Source: Anaerotignum lactatifermentans
GTDB lineage: Bacteria > Bacillota > Clostridia > Lachnospirales > Anaerotignaceae
Assembly: GCF_016902535.1 (NCBI RefSeq)
Contig: NZ_JACSNY010000002.1
Span: 186,001 to 250,000, forward strand
Direction: 5' to 3'
Length of the DNA stretch: 64,000 nucleotides
The translations under genes were made by a program, and so were the position numbers. Within the stretch, counting starts at the first letter, position 1. Each line of letters begins with the position of its first letter. Below are positions 28,923 to 36,398 of this stretch, one piece after another. The notes beneath the pieces are model-generated. The model was given only the letters and a program-made list of their open reading frames with translations. It had not been told where the DNA came from and did no database searches.

Positions 28923-29306
28923 ATGAATAAAAGATTAAAGGAATTGCGTTTGAAGCTTGGGATGTCTCAGGCTGAATTAGGTGAAATCATTGGAATAAGT
29001 AATTTTGCTATAAGCAGCATTGAGAGAGGAGAAAGAAAACTAACTGAACGAAATCTGTCTTTAATTTGTGAAAAACTGAAAGTCAACAAAGAATGGCTGG
29101 AAAAAGGAATTGGTGAAATATTCCAGGAAGAACTTCCCACCGATAAATTTACAGAACTCTTAGCTGATATTGATAAAAATTCCCGTGAAAGAACAAAAGA
29201 ATTTTTGGAAGTTTATTGGAGGTTAGACGAAAAATCTCAAAAAGTAATTGAAGATCTTACTTTCAGTTTACTGGAACTGGAAAAAAGTTTTGAAGAAAAA
29301 AAATAA
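28923..29306 (+). CDS. XRE-family phage repressor (CI-like)
   Basis: This 127-residue protein has an N-terminal helix-turn-helix (MNKRLKELRLKLGMSQAELGEIIGISNFAISSIERGERK) and a helical C-terminal half with many Glu and Lys, probably for dimerisation. No LexA-like Ser-Lys protease or HExxH domain is present. Induction must therefore use another route, for instance the separate HExxH protein or an antirepressor. AAAGGAGGTG precedes the ATG. It faces the early operon across three operators and is the best candidate for the lysogeny repressor. Confidence 0.88.
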   Translation: MNKRLKELRLKLGMSQAELGEIIGISNFAISSIERGERKLTERNLSLICEKLKVNKEWLEKGIGEIFQEELPTDKFTELLADIDKNSRERTKEFLEVYWRLDEKSQKVIEDLTFSLLELEKSFEEKK

Positions 29307-29325
29307 GAACCGAATGGTTCTTATT
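29302..29325. terminator. Bidirectional terminator after the repressor
   Basis: The stem AATAAGAACC/GGTTCTTATT (29302-29311 with 29316-29325) has a four-base loop and is flanked by an A-run on the left and a T-run on the right. It ends the repressor message and, in the other direction, the short minus-strand frame at 29321-29425. Confidence 0.85.
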
Positions 29326-29425
29326 TTTTTATGCTCAAAATATAAGAATATATTTTTTTCAGAATCTTTTCATCAGTAATTGTATTTATCATTTCTATAA
29401 TTGCTTCCCTGTACTTTTCAACCAT
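29321..29425 (-). CDS. Possible small phage protein, 34 aa
   Basis: The frame MVEKYREAIIEMINTITDEK (continuing KILKKIYSYILSIKK) is a compact two-helix peptide of a type seen as short conserved frames in clostridial phages. The ATG at 29425 has GGGGTGAGGGGA upstream. The frame stays open further upstream to 29530, but without a ribosome site. It is convergent with the repressor and shares its terminator. Confidence 0.45.
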   Translation of the reverse strand: MVEKYREAIIEMINTITDEKILKKIYSYILSIKK

Positions 29426-29613
29426 TCCCCTCACCCCTTCAAAAATAGGAACATCTGTTCGTGTCTTTTCTAATATATCATGTTTTTTCATTGCTTTCCA
29501 TGTACTTTTTACACAATTTCTGTATTTCAATTTTATAGAATCTGCTTTATTTATCGCCCCTACTTCCTTTTTCTGTTCTTACATTTTACAATAAGGAAAA
29601 AGGGGGTATAGTT

Positions 29614-30327
29614 ATGAAAAAAAAGAAATATATTCTTGCACTCACCATGGTTTTTTCTATGGTGATCTCTTTGCCTGTTTATGCCCACAGTGGTAAAACA
29701 GATGCTTTCGGTGGTCATCGTGACAATAATAATGTTAGTGGACTTGGTTACTACCATTACCATTGTGGGGGTCACCCAGCGCACCTTCACGTTGGTGGCA
29801 TATGTCCTTATACCACAGCTTATTCAGAAATTGTTTCTTCTTTAGCAACAGAAAAAAACAAAGCCACCACTGTTTCTACAACTTCAACAGCAAAACAATC
29901 AAATAATCAGTCTTCAATGGTAAATACACAGCAAGTTCCTATTGAGGTACCTACAAAAGTCACAGTAGATGGAGAAGCTATTGCTGGCCCTGTTCTTTGG
30001 TACAAAAATAATTATTTTGTTCCTGTAAACCAGTTAGCGAATCTTCTTTCAGCTTCCGTACTGCCTGTAAATGAAAAATTAGAATTGCCTGTAAAAAAGG
30101 GAGAAGGACATACTTATATTCAAACAGTTCCTGATTATAAAAGTCAGTACATGGATATGTTTGTAGTATTTGTATCTATGTATGATAACGATCCCTATTA
30201 TCATAAAATAGATTGTCCACAAATAGAAGAAAATGGAGGTCTTGCAAATTATTTATCCATTGATGAAGGATTTTTCTTTTTGGGTGAATTTGATTCTGTC
30301 AGTCCTTGTCCTATTTGTATTCCATAA
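29614..30327 (+). CDS. Exported YHYH-domain protein with stalk-like domain (prophage cargo)
   Basis: This 237-residue protein has a signal peptide (KKKKYILALTMVFSMVISLPVYA, cut near residue 24) followed by a His-rich YHYH module: HSGKTDAFGGHRDNNN...YYHYHCGGHPAHLHVGGICPY. The middle is Ser/Thr/Gln-rich, and a segment at about 110-145 (KVTVDGEAIAGPVLWYKNNYFVPVNQLANLL) resembles a copper-amine-oxidase-like stalk domain. The C-terminus has CPQI and CPIC pairs. The His and Cys suggest metal binding outside the cell. It is AT-rich and lies between repressor and integrase, typical for genes expressed by the lysogen. Confidence 0.75.
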   Translation: MKKKKYILALTMVFSMVISLPVYAHSGKTDAFGGHRDNNNVSGLGYYHYHCGGHPAHLHVGGICPYTTAYSEIVSSLATEKNKATTVSTTSTAKQSNNQSSMVNTQQVPIEVPTKVTVDGEAIAGPVLWYKNNYFVPVNQLANLLSASVLPVNEKLELPVKKGEGHTYIQTVPDYKSQYMDMFVVFVSMYDNDPYYHKIDCPQIEENGGLANYLSIDEGFFFLGEFDSVSPCPICIP

Positions 30328-30341
30328 TACAGGAGGTAATT

Positions 30342-30692
30342 ATGAAAAAATATTTGATATTTTTTGTAGTATCTATCCTGTTTTGTTGTAGTTCATGTTC
30401 AGATTGCTCAGAAGAATATAATCAGGGTTACAATGAAGGTTATGAAGATGGATACCAAACAGCTTTAGATGAACTAGATTTAGAAGATAAACTCTATAAA
30501 TCTTTTTCTCAAGGAGAAAAAAAGGGATATTATGAGGGGCAAGCAGATATGTTTTATGAAATAGTCGAAAATTATTTGTATAACCTTCCAATCCCACAAT
30601 CTACTCTTGATGAAATATGGTTGCTGGAAGATAATTTCTTTGATGGATATATGGACACCAAAAGCCAAGAAACATACTCCGATATATTTTAA
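30342..30692 (+). CDS. Small lipoprotein with YxxGYxxGY repeats (prophage cargo)
   Basis: This 116-residue protein has a lipoprotein-type signal (KKYLIFFVVSILFCCSSC, lipid-accepting Cys near 15-19). It is followed by a run of Tyr-Gly repeats (EYNQGYNEGYEDGYQTA), as in surface proteins with a flexible spacer, and an acidic helical part. The ATG at 30342 has AGGAGGT upstream. It is probably co-transcribed with the YHYH gene and the integrase. It may alter the surface of the lysogen, for example to exclude other phages. Function is unknown. Confidence 0.7.
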   Translation: MKKYLIFFVVSILFCCSSCSDCSEEYNQGYNEGYEDGYQTALDELDLEDKLYKSFSQGEKKGYYEGQADMFYEIVENYLYNLPIPQSTLDEIWLLEDNFFDGYMDTKSQETYSDIF

Positions 30693-30714
30693 AAAATCAT
30701 AGGAGGAATATCAT

Positions 30715-32199
30715 ATGATCGCTATTTATGCCAGACAATCCATTGAAAAAAAAGACAGCATCAGTATTGAAAATCAGATTGAATACGCCAAAAGGGAAAT
30801 CATGACGGATGATTTTAAAGTGTATCAGGACAGCGGTTTTTCCGGAAAGAATACCAATCGCCCTGCCTTTGCGGAAATGATGCGTGATATTGAAGACGGC
30901 AGAATCGAAAAGGTTGTTGTATACAAATTGGACCGTATCAGTCGTTCCATTGTTGACTTCGCGGATTTTATAGATGAACTGGAGGAAAAGCAAATCTCTT
31001 TTGTGTCTGCTACGGAAAAATTTGATACCTCTACTCCCATGGGACGCGCCATGCTTTATATTGTCGTGGTGTTCGCTCAGCTGGAGCGCGAAACTATTGC
31101 CGAACGTGTTCGGGATAATTACTATGCCCGTGTCAAAAAAGGTGCTTGGGGCGGCGGGCCCCCTGCATATGGCTTTGATTTGGTACGCATTACGCTGGAT
31201 GGGAAAAAGGCTACTTCCTATCAACCTAATGCGGATCTGGATACAGTAGCACGAATTTTTGAACTGTATTCCCGGCCTTTCACCAGCTTAGCAGATGTGC
31301 AGAGAGAGTTGATAAAAGATCATATCACTGCTGTCAGTGGTGTCAATTTTAATAATGCAAAACTATCATGTATTTTAAAAAACCCAGCTTATGTAAAGGC
31401 GGATGTAGGAATTTATAATTATTACAAAGCCCGTGGGGCAATTCTCGCCAATGAGCCGGAGGAATTTGATGGAATACACGGATGTATCCTCGTTGGAAAA
31501 AGAGATGCCAATGAAAGGAAATATAAAGATGTGACAAATCATCTGCTGGCAATAGGTCAACACGAAGGAATCGTTGATAGCACTGTATTTCTTTATTGTC
31601 AGGAAAAACTCTCAAAAAATCGACAAATTAAAAACTCAACAAAAGGGAAATATTCCTGGCTTACCGGACTGGTAAAGTGCGGACACTGTGGGTATGCTTT
31701 TTCCGTTCGCTGTTCTTATACCAAAGATGGAAAAACTCCTTATTTTGTTTGCTCTGGAAGATATCTTTATAGAACATGTGATGTTAAAAAAACACATAAG
31801 GTCATAGATGTAGAAGAACAGGTTCAGGCTAGATTGATAAAAGAGGCGGAAGTGTACCATCTGACGCGACAGAAGAAAGAAAACACTCTAATGAAACAAC
31901 ATCAGCAAAAAATTGCTGAAATAGATAGCAAAATCGAAAACCTAATCTCTACTCTTGAAAACGTTAGTCAAATTTCCGCTGAATATATAAACCAAAGAAT
32001 TGAATCACTGCACCGTGAGAAACAGCTTTTGATTCACCAATATTCAGAAGCACTTACAGAATACAATACCGTTGAAGTAATACCTTTCAGCGCCAAAGAC
32101 TGGGAAAATATGTCTCTGGATGATAAAAGAGAAGTAGCAAAAAGTATGATAGATCGGGTAATTTTAAAAGAAGATAGCATAGATGTTATTTTCAAATAA
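30715..32199 (+). CDS. Large serine recombinase (phage integrase)
   Basis: This 494-residue protein catalyses integration and excision at att sites. The resolvase domain has the nucleophile Ser9 in IYARQS, then DSISIENQ, YKLDRISRS, ATEKFDTSTPMGRAM and the Arg-rich E-helix ERETIAERVRDN. The recombinase domain (about 150-270) is followed by a zinc ribbon (KCGHCGYAF...FVCSGRY...TCD, about 318-360) and a coiled coil (about 385-440) that controls direction. It is full length. It sits against the attachment site with GGAGGAAT before the ATG. Excision would need a directionality factor, which is not identified. Confidence 0.95.
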   Translation: MIAIYARQSIEKKDSISIENQIEYAKREIMTDDFKVYQDSGFSGKNTNRPAFAEMMRDIEDGRIEKVVVYKLDRISRSIVDFADFIDELEEKQISFVSATEKFDTSTPMGRAMLYIVVVFAQLERETIAERVRDNYYARVKKGAWGGGPPAYGFDLVRITLDGKKATSYQPNADLDTVARIFELYSRPFTSLADVQRELIKDHITAVSGVNFNNAKLSCILKNPAYVKADVGIYNYYKARGAILANEPEEFDGIHGCILVGKRDANERKYKDVTNHLLAIGQHEGIVDSTVFLYCQEKLSKNRQIKNSTKGKYSWLTGLVKCGHCGYAFSVRCSYTKDGKTPYFVCSGRYLYRTCDVKKTHKVIDVEEQVQARLIKEAEVYHLTRQKKENTLMKQHQQKIAEIDSKIENLISTLENVSQISAEYINQRIESLHREKQLLIHQYSEALTEYNTVEVIPFSAKDWENMSLDDKREVAKSMIDRVILKEDSIDVIFK

Positions 32200-32200
32200 A

Positions 32201-32233
32201 AAGAGGGGAAACAAAATGTTTCCCCTCTTTTCT
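32201..32233 (+). terminator. Terminator after the integrase
   Basis: A perfect 13-bp stem AAGAGGGGAAACA/TGTTTCCCCTCTT (32201-32213 with 32217-32229) is followed by a T-rich run. It lies two bases after the integrase stop and borders the attachment site. Confidence 0.85.
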
Positions 32234-32236
32234 TTT

Positions 32237-32262
32237 TGTATCTAATGTATCTATATCCCATT
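32237..32262. other. Right attachment site (attR), approximate
   Basis: On the minus strand the deacetylase reads ...VIQWDIDTLD and then leaves the family pattern (normally Trp-Lys next) at about 32,239. The crossover is therefore near 32,237-32,251. Two direct copies of TGTATCTA (32237-32244 and 32246-32253) lie at this edge. Serine integrases need only a 2-3 bp identical core, so the exact base cannot be fixed without attL or an empty site. Confidence 0.65.
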
Positions 32263-32863
32263 GAATTACTAGGTAATTGTTCGCGTTAGCGGTTTGAATG
32301 ACAGTATTGTTGTATTCCCCAAAGGGAGGACGGAAGAGATCCATTTCGATACCGGTCAGTTCTTTGACGGCATTATGGCATTTTTCCAGCTCCTGCGTGA
32401 TCTGTTCGGCAGAAAGTTGACTCATATGAGGATGTGTTGCGGAATGATTTCCCAGATCATGGCCTGCTTCCGCGATTTTCTTCACTTCTTCCGGATATTT
32501 CTCTACCCAGTAGCCGCAAAGAAAAAAAGTGGCCTTGACATCATTTTCCTCTAAGATCCGCAAAAGCTCGTCTGTATCATCTGCTCCCCAGGCCGCGTCA
32601 AAGGTGACGGCGACCTTTTTTTCGCTGGTATTTACGCAGTAGATGGGCAGTTCCCGTTTGCCTTCTGCCGACAGGACTGCCGCAGCCTTTTGCGCGGCCG
32701 GAGGCAAAAATGCGCCTGCCGCAGCCACAGCCGCAATAAGGATGGCGGCTGCGGCCATGTGTATTTTTCGAATATGGATGGTTTTAAATATCTGCATGGT
32801 ATTCCCTCCTTTTCCATCATCATATGCGCGGCGGGCTTTTCCATATGTCCCGTAAAAAAGAGG

Positions 32864-32896
32864 AAAAAAGAACGGCATACTCTCTGCATGCCGTTC
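32864..32896 (-). terminator. Terminator of the miaB-to-carboxypeptidase operon
   Basis: The stem GAACGGCAT/ATGCCGTTC (32870-32878 with 32888-32896) is followed on the minus strand by a run of T (complement of 32864-32869). It is placed 13 bases after the carboxypeptidase stop. Confidence 0.85.
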
Positions 32897-32908
32897 CAAG
32901 GAATTTAT

Positions 32909-34489
32909 TTATTTGAATCTTCTTCTTCTGCGTCTGCCGGAATTCTTAAAGGTATAACCGCCGCTTCTTCTGCGTCTGCCATAGCGCAGGCGATTCAGGA
33001 TGAAATAAATCACGACGATTACTACAATCAGGATAACGATTGTAATCAGTCCCTTTAAGGAGAAGATGTGGGAGAACAGTGTCTTCAGGAAATAGTGGAT
33101 ATTGTTCAGAATACCACCTTTTTCGACGTCTGTTCCTGCGTAAAGTGTTTCTGTTCCTATCTGTTTACCATCTACGGAATAGAGGATGGTGCCGACTTCT
33201 GCACCCTTTGCAACAGGTGCTTTTACCTGCACAGTGCCGTCTTTATCTTCTGCACGGTATTCATCGTTAATCCGCACTTCAGAAGTGATCTGGTCTTCTG
33301 TGCCGGCAGGCAGATAAACAGATTTTGTACTCTGGAATACCAGAGGAATGGTATCCCCCTGAAGCTTGTTCTGCTTCGTCAAAGGCATTTCTGCAACGGC
33401 CTCTCCTTGGGCAGCAAGATCTACCTTGGTATAATTATTGAATCCATACTCAAACAGATTGGTAGCGTCTGTCCAGCGTGCGGGATCTTCCGACTGGAAG
33501 AGTACGCAGATCAGACTGGTATCGTCTTTTTCCGCAGATGCGGTCAGGCAGTCCCCTGCTTCGTCTGTGAAGCCGGTTTTTATCCCTGTCGCATAAGCGT
33601 ACTGATATTCGTTGTCTGTAATCAGCAGGTTATGGCTTCTCCATGCATATTCCTGTGTAGTCACGCTGGGGTCATTCTCAAACATATTATTTGCGCCGTC
33701 ACCGCTGAAGCCTTTTTCTGCGGCGATTTCCGCCAATGTTTCGTTGTTCATAAAGGCGTTGGCAAACAATGCCATATCGTATGCACAGGAATAATGATTT
33801 TCGTCATGGTAGCCATGAGCATTGGTAAAGTGGCTGTTGACAGCACCCAATTCCTCCGCCTTCTGATTCATCAAATCTGCAAATATGGTTTCACAGCGGG
33901 CAAAATTCAGGTTTTCATCATTTTCCACTCTTTTTGCCACAGCCGCGGCCAATACGTTGGCAGAGTCATTACCGGAAGGGATAATCAGACCACGGATGGC
34001 ATTTTCAACCGTCAGTGTTTCCCCAAGAACATGACCGGCTTTACTGGAATCCAGGGATACCTCGTTGATCTCTGTTCCAACAGTGATGAGTTCATCCGGC
34101 TGAAAATAATCCATTACTACCAGCGCTGTGATGATTTTTGTCATACTGGCAGGATACATTTTCGCCTTGGCATCTTTTTCAAACAGAATGGTGCCGGAAT
34201 TTCTTTCCACCAGAATACCGCTGGCAGCTGTCAGTTCAGGAGAGCCATCTGCCTGAATCCATGCTTCCTGATACGCAGTGGCTGAAGCGGGAGCAGTTTG
34301 TGTATCTGCGTCTGCGGGTTTCTCATTTTCCTCGCTGTCAGAAGGACTTTGTGCTTCAAGATCCGTATTTTCGGTTTCTGTCGTCTGATTGGTATCTGCC
34401 CCTTCTTCCTCCTTTCCGCCGCAGCCGGCAGCGCCGATGCAAAGCAAGGCCGCAAGCAGGAAGGCCATCCATCTCTTACCTAATTTCAT
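32909..34489 (-). CDS. D-alanyl-D-alanine carboxypeptidase (lipoprotein form)
   Basis: This 526-residue serine peptidase trims the terminal D-Ala of peptidoglycan stem peptides outside the membrane. Active-site motifs are SMTK (Ser-x-x-Lys, near 125), SGNDSAN (SxN, near 185) and KTGFTD (near 300). The N-terminus is a lipoprotein signal with Cys in IGAAGC. An acidic Thr/Glu-rich linker follows. Near the C-terminus there is a second membrane segment (about 480-500) and an Arg-rich tail (GRRRRSGG, GRRRRRR), so the protein may be held at both ends. ATG 34489 follows GGGAGG. Confidence 0.9.
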   Translation of the reverse strand: MKLGKRWMAFLLAALLCIGAAGCGGKEEEGADTNQTTETENTDLEAQSPSDSEENEKPADADTQTAPASATAYQEAWIQADGSPELTAASGILVERNSGTILFEKDAKAKMYPASMTKIITALVVMDYFQPDELITVGTEINEVSLDSSKAGHVLGETLTVENAIRGLIIPSGNDSANVLAAAVAKRVENDENLNFARCETIFADLMNQKAEELGAVNSHFTNAHGYHDENHYSCAYDMALFANAFMNNETLAEIAAEKGFSGDGANNMFENDPSVTTQEYAWRSHNLLITDNEYQYAYATGIKTGFTDEAGDCLTASAEKDDTSLICVLFQSEDPARWTDATNLFEYGFNNYTKVDLAAQGEAVAEMPLTKQNKLQGDTIPLVFQSTKSVYLPAGTEDQITSEVRINDEYRAEDKDGTVQVKAPVAKGAEVGTILYSVDGKQIGTETLYAGTDVEKGGILNNIHYFLKTLFSHIFSLKGLITIVILIVVIVVIYFILNRLRYGRRRRSGGYTFKNSGRRRRRRFK

Positions 34490-34508
34490 TTTTTCTGTTC
34501 CTCCCTTT

Positions 34509-35420
34509 TTATTTTCTATTTTTTCTCTTTTCATTGATATGACTGCGAAGATCCTGCAGTTCAAAGTCAAATTTCATGGAGCGCATTCCCGGGAAAGCGC
34601 GAAGCAGTCTGCGTTCTGTAAAATTCTGCTGTTCCAGAACACGTACCTTATATTCCAGTTTCTCCCGGATTTCATTGGCGACAAATTCGGCACGCAGGCG
34701 TTCCTCCAGCTGCAGCTGTTCGATATCGCCATAGGTTTCTTCCATCCTGTCTTTCCACTCTCGTAAAAACTGAGCGGCAGGAAGATGTTCCAAATGTTCC
34801 GCCAGTTCTTTTCTTGCGCTGTAAAGTCTAGTGCTTTCCAGTCTCCGTCGGACATCGTCCGTAGCCTCGCTCAAATGCGCCAGTTTTTCGTTCAGGCGCA
34901 GGATGTGCTGCACAGTGACACCGGCATCCGCTACCAGATACATCAGCAACAGTGTACCGGCTGCTTCTCCAAGCAGTGTAGGGATATTGTCAGCCAGTCC
35001 CTGAATTACGGGATGGATCACGCGCATCAGCACTATGGTCAGCAGCCCCCATTCTACGGAGCGTTGGAGGCAAACCCGCCCTTTTAGATTCCATTTCTTT
35101 TCACTGTAATCCCACCAGGACGCATGGAAGAGTTTTTCCAGTATTGCTGCAATCACATATTCTACCACAGAGGCCAGGAAAAATCCACCGAAAAAGAGAA
35201 GAAATACGTGATCTGTAACTGGAGAAAGCAATAGAATCATAAAAAGAGCGCCTACACCGTAAATTGGACAGAAAGGTCCGCTTAAAAAGCCGCGGTTGAC
35301 CCATTCCTTTGAGGAAATGGAAACAAAAGCAGATTCCATTCCCCATCCCAGAAAGCTGTAAATGATAAAATAATAGAACAGATGAAAGAAATTCTGATCC
35401 AGCCATGGTGTTGTCCACAT
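34509..35420 (-). CDS. CmpB-like (putative ABC permease family) membrane protein
   Basis: This 303-residue protein has four to five membrane segments in the first 190 residues (FFHLFYYFIIYSFLGWGMES at the start, NRGFLSGPFCPIYGVGAL next). A long soluble coiled-coil region follows (about 180-300). The SFLGW..E and NRGFL.GP.CPIYG motifs are diagnostic of the ABC_trans_CmpB family, which is common in Firmicutes and of unproven function. It is co-directional with miaA (17 bases apart) and the carboxypeptidase. Confidence 0.8.
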   Translation of the reverse strand: MWTTPWLDQNFFHLFYYFIIYSFLGWGMESAFVSISSKEWVNRGFLSGPFCPIYGVGALFMILLLSPVTDHVFLLFFGGFFLASVVEYVIAAILEKLFHASWWDYSEKKWNLKGRVCLQRSVEWGLLTIVLMRVIHPVIQGLADNIPTLLGEAAGTLLLMYLVADAGVTVQHILRLNEKLAHLSEATDDVRRRLESTRLYSARKELAEHLEHLPAAQFLREWKDRMEETYGDIEQLQLEERLRAEFVANEIREKLEYKVRVLEQQNFTERRLLRAFPGMRSMKFDFELQDLRSHINEKRKNRK

Positions 35421-35437
35421 GCATTACACCTTCTTTT

Positions 35438-36385
35438 TCATTTTTTAATAGAAATACCGCACTGAGAAAGATATGCCAGGATATCCTCCAGAGCAGTCTG
35501 GGGATCTGTATGTGACAGATTGATCCATAAACCGTCGATCTGCCTGCGGAACCAGGTCAGCTGCCGTTTGGCGAAGCGGCGGGTTCCCTGTTTTAACTGC
35601 GCTACCGCTTCTTCTAATGTGATTTCTCCGGAAAAATAAGGCAGAAATTCTTTATATCCAAGTCCCTGCATGGAAACCAGGCTGCCATCGTAGCCGCGAT
35701 TCAACAATCCTCTGACTTCCTCAAGCAATCCCGCTTCTATCATCAGGTCCACTCTTTTTTCAATTCTTTCATATAGTTGATCCCGGTCCATAGTCAAAAG
35801 TATAACTGCCGCCGCATAAGGAGATGATTTTTGTTTTTGAGCAGCGTTGTGGACAGAAAATTTCTCTCCTGTGAAATGATGATATTCCAGTGCCCGTGTT
35901 ACCCGTTTAACATTATTGGCATGGGTTGTGGCGGCATATTCCGGATCAATGACCAGCAGTTCTTTGTAAAGGCTATCCGGCCCTTCCCGCTGGGCTTTTT
36001 CGTAGCAGGCCAGACGAAAGCTTTCGTCCCCCTCTGTTTCCGTAAATTCATTATCATACAGCAAGGCATTCAGATAAAAGCCTGTGCCTCCCACTACAAT
36101 GGGAATATGTCCACGCTGCCAGATCTCTTCCATATAGGCTTTGGCCTTTTCCTGAAAGATCATGGCATTGTATTCCTCGTCCGGCATCAGTTCATCCACC
36201 AGAAAATGCGGTACGCCATCCGCCTCCTCCGGCGTTACCTTTGCCGTTCCAATATCCATATAACGATAAACCTGCATGGAATCGCCGGAAATAATTTCTC
36301 CGCCGATTTGCTTTGCCAGCAGGATGGACATGGCGGTTTTGCCGCAGGCAGTGGGACCTCCTATGACAATGAGAGGTTTTTTCAT
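35438..36385 (-). CDS. miaA: tRNA dimethylallyltransferase MiaA
   Basis: This 315-residue enzyme adds a dimethylallyl group to N6 of A37 in tRNAs reading UNN codons. GGPTACGKTAMS (8-19) is the P-loop, SGDSMQVYRYMDIGTAKV the substrate-binding segment, and VGGTGFYLNALL and the RRFAKRQLTWFR region complete the signature. The length is normal. The MiaB methylthiotransferase that acts on its product is encoded in the same operon. It lies 13 bases after mutL, a common Firmicutes arrangement. Confidence 0.97.
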   Translation of the reverse strand: MKKPLIVIGGPTACGKTAMSILLAKQIGGEIISGDSMQVYRYMDIGTAKVTPEEADGVPHFLVDELMPDEEYNAMIFQEKAKAYMEEIWQRGHIPIVVGGTGFYLNALLYDNEFTETEGDESFRLACYEKAQREGPDSLYKELLVIDPEYAATTHANNVKRVTRALEYHHFTGEKFSVHNAAQKQKSSPYAAAVILLTMDRDQLYERIEKRVDLMIEAGLLEEVRGLLNRGYDGSLVSMQGLGYKEFLPYFSGEITLEEAVAQLKQGTRRFAKRQLTWFRRQIDGLWINLSHTDPQTALEDILAYLSQCGISIKK

Positions 36386-36398
36386 AATGATCCCTCTT

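Larger units (their letters stand above)
1..32250. mobile_element. Prophage (right part), podovirus-like, serine-integrase type
   Basis: A continuous phage genome runs from the window start to the interrupted deacetylase gene. It has lysis, virion, packaging, regulation, replication, modification and lysogeny modules in a coherent order. The right edge is set by the serine integrase and by loss of homology in the deacetylase at about 32,237-32,251. The left edge (attL and the missing end of the deacetylase gene) is outside the window. Head genes are present, but no tape-measure, tube or sheath gene is, so a short tail is inferred. All key genes are open, so the element may be inducible. Confidence 0.93.
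32192..32797 (-). pseudogene. Polysaccharide deacetylase interrupted by the prophage (N-terminal part)
   Basis: The gene encodes a membrane-anchored NodB-fold deacetylase of the sporulation PdaA/PdaB/YlxY type. A membrane segment lies near residues 13-35. The catalytic motifs TFDAAWGADDT, HSATHPHM and RPPFGEYN are present. The sequence then reads VIQWDIDTLD and changes into about ten phage-encoded residues with a stop, so the C-terminal motifs (Trp/His side of the active site) are lost. The rest of the gene should be on the far side of the prophage. The start is at ATG 32797 with AAGGAGGG. The host enzyme is expected to be inactive until excision. Confidence 0.85.

Noticed and set aside
33068-34285. 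Plus-strand open frame of 405 codons opposite the carboxypeptidase
   Set aside because: Antisense to a gene with all three active-site motifs. No ribosome site and no protein-like character.
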